Position numbers and translations under genes: made by a program. Shown here piece by piece: positions 61,711 to 64,000 of a stretch of 64,000 bases of DNA; position 1 is the stretch's first letter, and each line of letters begins with the position of its first letter. The DNA lies in assembly GCF_000155615.1 (NCBI RefSeq), contig NZ_DS989915.1, positions 885,597-949,596 on the forward strand, given 5' to 3'. The notes beneath the pieces were generated by a model. The model was not told where the DNA came from, did no database searches, and saw only the letters and a list, made by a program, of their open reading frames with translations. The DNA is from Alcanivorax sp. DG881 (lineage in GTDB: Bacteria; Pseudomonadota; Gammaproteobacteria; Pseudomonadales; Alcanivoracaceae).

Positions 61711-62523
61711 ATGATCCGAGTCCGTTTCCATCAAGCCGCACTGGCCGCCCTGGTGCTGGCCACCGCCCTGCCCGCCCAGGCCCACAAACTGTGGCTACTG
61801 CCCAGCCATACCACCGTGTCCGAACCCCAGTGGATTACCGTGGACGCCAGCATTTCCAATGAGATCTTCGGTTTCGAGCGGGCCTACCCCGTCGACGGTC
61901 TGCAAGTCACCGGCCCCGACGGCAAGCCCGCCACCGTGGACAACGCCACCAGGATGCACACCCGCAGCGTGTTTGACGTACAGCTGGAACAGGAAGGCAG
62001 CTACCGGATCAGCGTGGCCCAGCCCGGCTATTTCGTGTCCTATAAAGTGGATGGCGAACGCCAGCGCAGCCGGGGCAAAGACGCGGACAAGCTGCTGGCA
62101 GAGCTGCCCAAAGACGCCACTGACGTCAAACTGCTGGAAGTGCTCAACCGTCTGGAAACCTATGCCACCCTGGGCGCGCCCAACAAAACCGGCCTGAAAC
62201 CCACCGGCAAAGGCCTGGAGCTGGAACTGCTGACCCACCCCAATGACCTCTACGCTGGCGAAACCGCCCAGTGGAAACTGCTGCTGGACGGCAAAGCGGC
62301 TGCCGGCATCAAGGTGGAACTGGTTCCCGGCGGCACCCGCTACCGTGACAGTCAGGAAAACTGGTCCGTCACCAGCGATGACAAGGGCATCGTCAACATC
62401 CAGTGGCCCGCCGCTGGCCGTTACTTCCTGGAAGCAGGCACCGGCAACAAGAACGCCAGCAACCCCAAAGCCGCCGAGCGCTACCTGCAGTATCTGGGCA
62501 CCGTTGAAGTGCTGCCCATGTAA
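61711..62523 (+). CDS. DUF4198 periplasmic protein
   Basis: 270-aa protein; signal peptide to AQA (residue ~24), the mature protein starting HKLWLLPSHT, the conserved HxxWxxP of the family. Two Ig-like beta domains follow (residues ~25-115 and ~165-270). Thought of as metal- or cobalt-transport-associated; function not established. Third gene of the operon, 25 bp after DUF2271, with a CAAGGAG site. Confidence 0.9.
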   Translation: MIRVRFHQAALAALVLATALPAQAHKLWLLPSHTTVSEPQWITVDASISNEIFGFERAYPVDGLQVTGPDGKPATVDNATRMHTRSVFDVQLEQEGSYRISVAQPGYFVSYKVDGERQRSRGKDADKLLAELPKDATDVKLLEVLNRLETYATLGAPNKTGLKPTGKGLELELLTHPNDLYAGETAQWKLLLDGKAAAGIKVELVPGGTRYRDSQENWSVTSDDKGIVNIQWPAAGRYFLEAGTGNKNASNPKAAERYLQYLGTVEVLPM

Positions 62524-62764
62524 GCGAGCTCTAACGTGGCCCCGCCCAACCGGGCGAGGCCACCCCAAAGCCGCCAATTTCGTACCGTTCAGCCCTGAGC
62601 CCTGCCCATATTCCCGCGCTTGCACCCTCTGAGCCAGCCGGGCTGCCCGCTTTCATCTCACCTTGGTGATTGGCGAAAAAACGTGCAATTTGCGCATTAG
62701 CTGCGTATACTCCGCGCCCTCGCCGACCCTCGCTCGGCCCCTCCCCCTAATCCATAGGTACTAC
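62524..62764. other. Intergenic region upstream of the helicase gene
   Basis: No gene. Contains a probable promoter near 62690-62715 (TTGCGC ... TATACT) and a leader before the DEAD-box helicase; long leaders are usual for cold-shock helicase mRNAs. Confidence 0.35.
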
Positions 62765-64000
62765 ATGTCAGATTCCCGTTCCGGGTTCGCCTCTTTAGGC
62801 CTGCCCGAGGTTCTGCTCACTGCGATCGCCCGTCAGGGCTTCGAGCAGCCTTCGCCGATTCAGGCGCAAGCCATCCCGCTGTTGCTGGATGGACACGATC
62901 TTCTGGGCCAAGCACAAACCGGCACAGGTAAAACGGCTGCGTTTGCATTGCCCCTTTTGGCCCGTCTGGATCCGGCCCTGCGTGAACCGCAGATGCTGAT
63001 CCTGGCCCCTACCCGCGAGCTGGCTATCCAGGTCGCCACTGCGTGTGAAGAATTTGCCAAAGACATCAAAGGTCTGCAGGTTCTGCCCATTTACGGCGGC
63101 GGTGAATACCGCACCCAGCTGAAAGGCCTGCGCGGCGGCGCCCAGGTTATTGTCGGCACCCCCGGCCGCGTCATGGATCACATGGAACGCGGCTCCATGA
63201 AACTGAACAACCTGAAAGCCCTGGTGCTGGATGAAGCCGATGAAATGCTCCGCATGGGCTTCATCGACGATGTGAAATGGGTACTCGAACGTACTCCCGA
63301 TGACTGTCAGCTGGCGCTGTTCTCCGCCACCATGCCGCCGGTCATTCGCAAGGTTGCCGACCAACACCTCAAGCAACCCAAACTGGTTCGCATCGACAAT
63401 GGCGGCGCCACCACCGGCACCACCATCCGCCAGCGTTACTGGCCGGTGGCCGGGCTGAACAAGCTGGACGCCGTGTGCCGGATTCTGGAAGCCGAAGAAC
63501 ACGATGCCGTGCTGGTTTTCGTGCGCACCAAGCAGGCCACTCTGGAACTGGCTGAGCAGCTGAACCGTCGCGGCCTGCGTGCCGAAGCCCTGAACGGCGA
63601 TATTCCCCAGCAGCAACGGGAAAAAACCGTACAGCGCCTGAAAGACAAGCGTTTTGACCTCCTGATCGCCACCGACGTGGTCGCTCGCGGTCTGGACGTG
63701 CCGCGGATCACCCACGTGGTGAACTACGACATGCCCGGCGACCCGGAAGCCTACGTGCACCGCATTGGCCGTACCGGCCGTGCCGGCCGCCAGGGTGACG
63801 CCATCCTGTTTGTGGCCCGTCGCGAGCAACACGTGCTGCGTCAGATCGAGCGCATTACCCGTCAGAGCATCGAAAAGATGGCGCTGCCGTCCGTGGATGA
63901 CCTGAATGCCAAGCGCATTGCCCGCTTCCAGGAACAGCTGGCTGGCTTCACCTCTGGAGCCAACGTTGACGAAGCCCGTGCGCTGGTCAACCAGCTGCGT
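62765..64000 (+). CDS. deaD: DEAD-box RNA helicase DeaD/CsdA (partial)
   Basis: First 412 residues of an ATP-dependent RNA helicase, open to the window edge. Q motif GFEQPSPIQAQAIP, motif I AQTGTGKT, Ia PTRELAIQ, Ib TPGRVMDH, II DEAD in VLDEADEMLRMGF, III SATMP, IV VFVRTK, V ATDVVARGLDVPR, VI HRIGRTGRAGR. The order and FxxxGL N-terminus match DeaD, which acts in ribosome assembly and mRNA turnover at low temperature; the C-terminal RNA-binding domain lies beyond the window. Confidence 0.93.
   Translation, partial: MSDSRSGFASLGLPEVLLTAIARQGFEQPSPIQAQAIPLLLDGHDLLGQAQTGTGKTAAFALPLLARLDPALREPQMLILAPTRELAIQVATACEEFAKDIKGLQVLPIYGGGEYRTQLKGLRGGAQVIVGTPGRVMDHMERGSMKLNNLKALVLDEADEMLRMGFIDDVKWVLERTPDDCQLALFSATMPPVIRKVADQHLKQPKLVRIDNGGATTGTTIRQRYWPVAGLNKLDAVCRILEAEEHDAVLVFVRTKQATLELAEQLNRRGLRAEALNGDIPQQQREKTVQRLKDKRFDLLIATDVVARGLDVPRITHVVNYDMPGDPEAYVHRIGRTGRAGRQGDAILFVARREQHVLRQIERITRQSIEKMALPSVDDLNAKRIARFQEQLAGFTSGANVDEARALVNQLR

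Noticed and set aside
62795-63832. 345-codon open frame on the minus strand
   Set aside because: Antisense to the DEAD-box helicase gene, which has every helicase motif.

Overview
The window looks like chromosomal DNA of a marine, lipid- and hydrocarbon-degrading gammaproteobacterium, most likely Alcanivorax or a close relative. This is inferred from gene content: fadBA, a DesBC-like acyl desaturase with its ferredoxin reductase, an acyl-CoA ligase inside a Liv-type ABC operon, a foldase-dependent lipase, and a Pseudomonas-like Zur regulon with dksA2. No rRNA or tRNA gene, CRISPR array or phage was seen. Most of the window is GC-rich; the exception is roughly 10.6-13.4 kb, which is clearly AT-rich.

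Layout. 0.3-3.7 kb: fadBA beta-oxidation operon. 3.7-14.3 kb: accessory region with a ParDE-type toxin-antitoxin pair, a NavAb-type sodium channel, a GST, a nested insertion (an IS3-family element inside the start of an IS110-family transposase), a large AvcD-like anti-phage dCTP/dCMP deaminase, an unrecognised 290-aa protein and a frameshifted DUF2726 gene. A short motif (GGGGTCAGGTCTT core) brackets several of these genes. 14.4-26.3 kb: methyltransferase, CBS protein, an M48 protease plus three AIM24 paralogues in one operon, a divergent LysR/azoreductase pair, a 265-bp MITE-like element, an SDR reductase and a calcineurin-like lipoprotein. 26.9-32.5 kb: ferredoxin reductase and desaturase, GNAT, a metallopeptidase-like lipoprotein and a LuxR-type response regulator. 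32.5-41.1 kb: a hybrid histidine kinase, then livH-livM-livG-livF-acyl-CoA ligase-binding protein, probably import and CoA activation of an organic acid.

41.4-45.0 kb: zinc-starvation locus read outward from one perfect palindromic Zur box. Leftward lie dksA2, a COG0523 GTPase, a DUF1826 gene, zur and a truncated merC-like gene; rightward lie a small conserved protein and the 5' remnant of a gamma-carbonic anhydrase gene. 45-50.6 kb: HAD phosphatase, exported protein, beta-barrel protein, and a lipase system in which the foldase lies divergent from the lipase with a TetR gene between them. 50.9-56.1 kb: a DHA2 exporter behind a SoxR-like promoter, a predicted metal-dependent hydrolase, cysH, a beta-barrel protein and a DUF4168 protein. 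56.2-62.5 kb: iron cluster with a TonB-dependent receptor, a two-component pair and a PepSY/DUF2271/DUF4198 operon, with three Fur-box-like sites. 62.8 kb to the end: a DEAD-box RNA helicase cut by the window edge.
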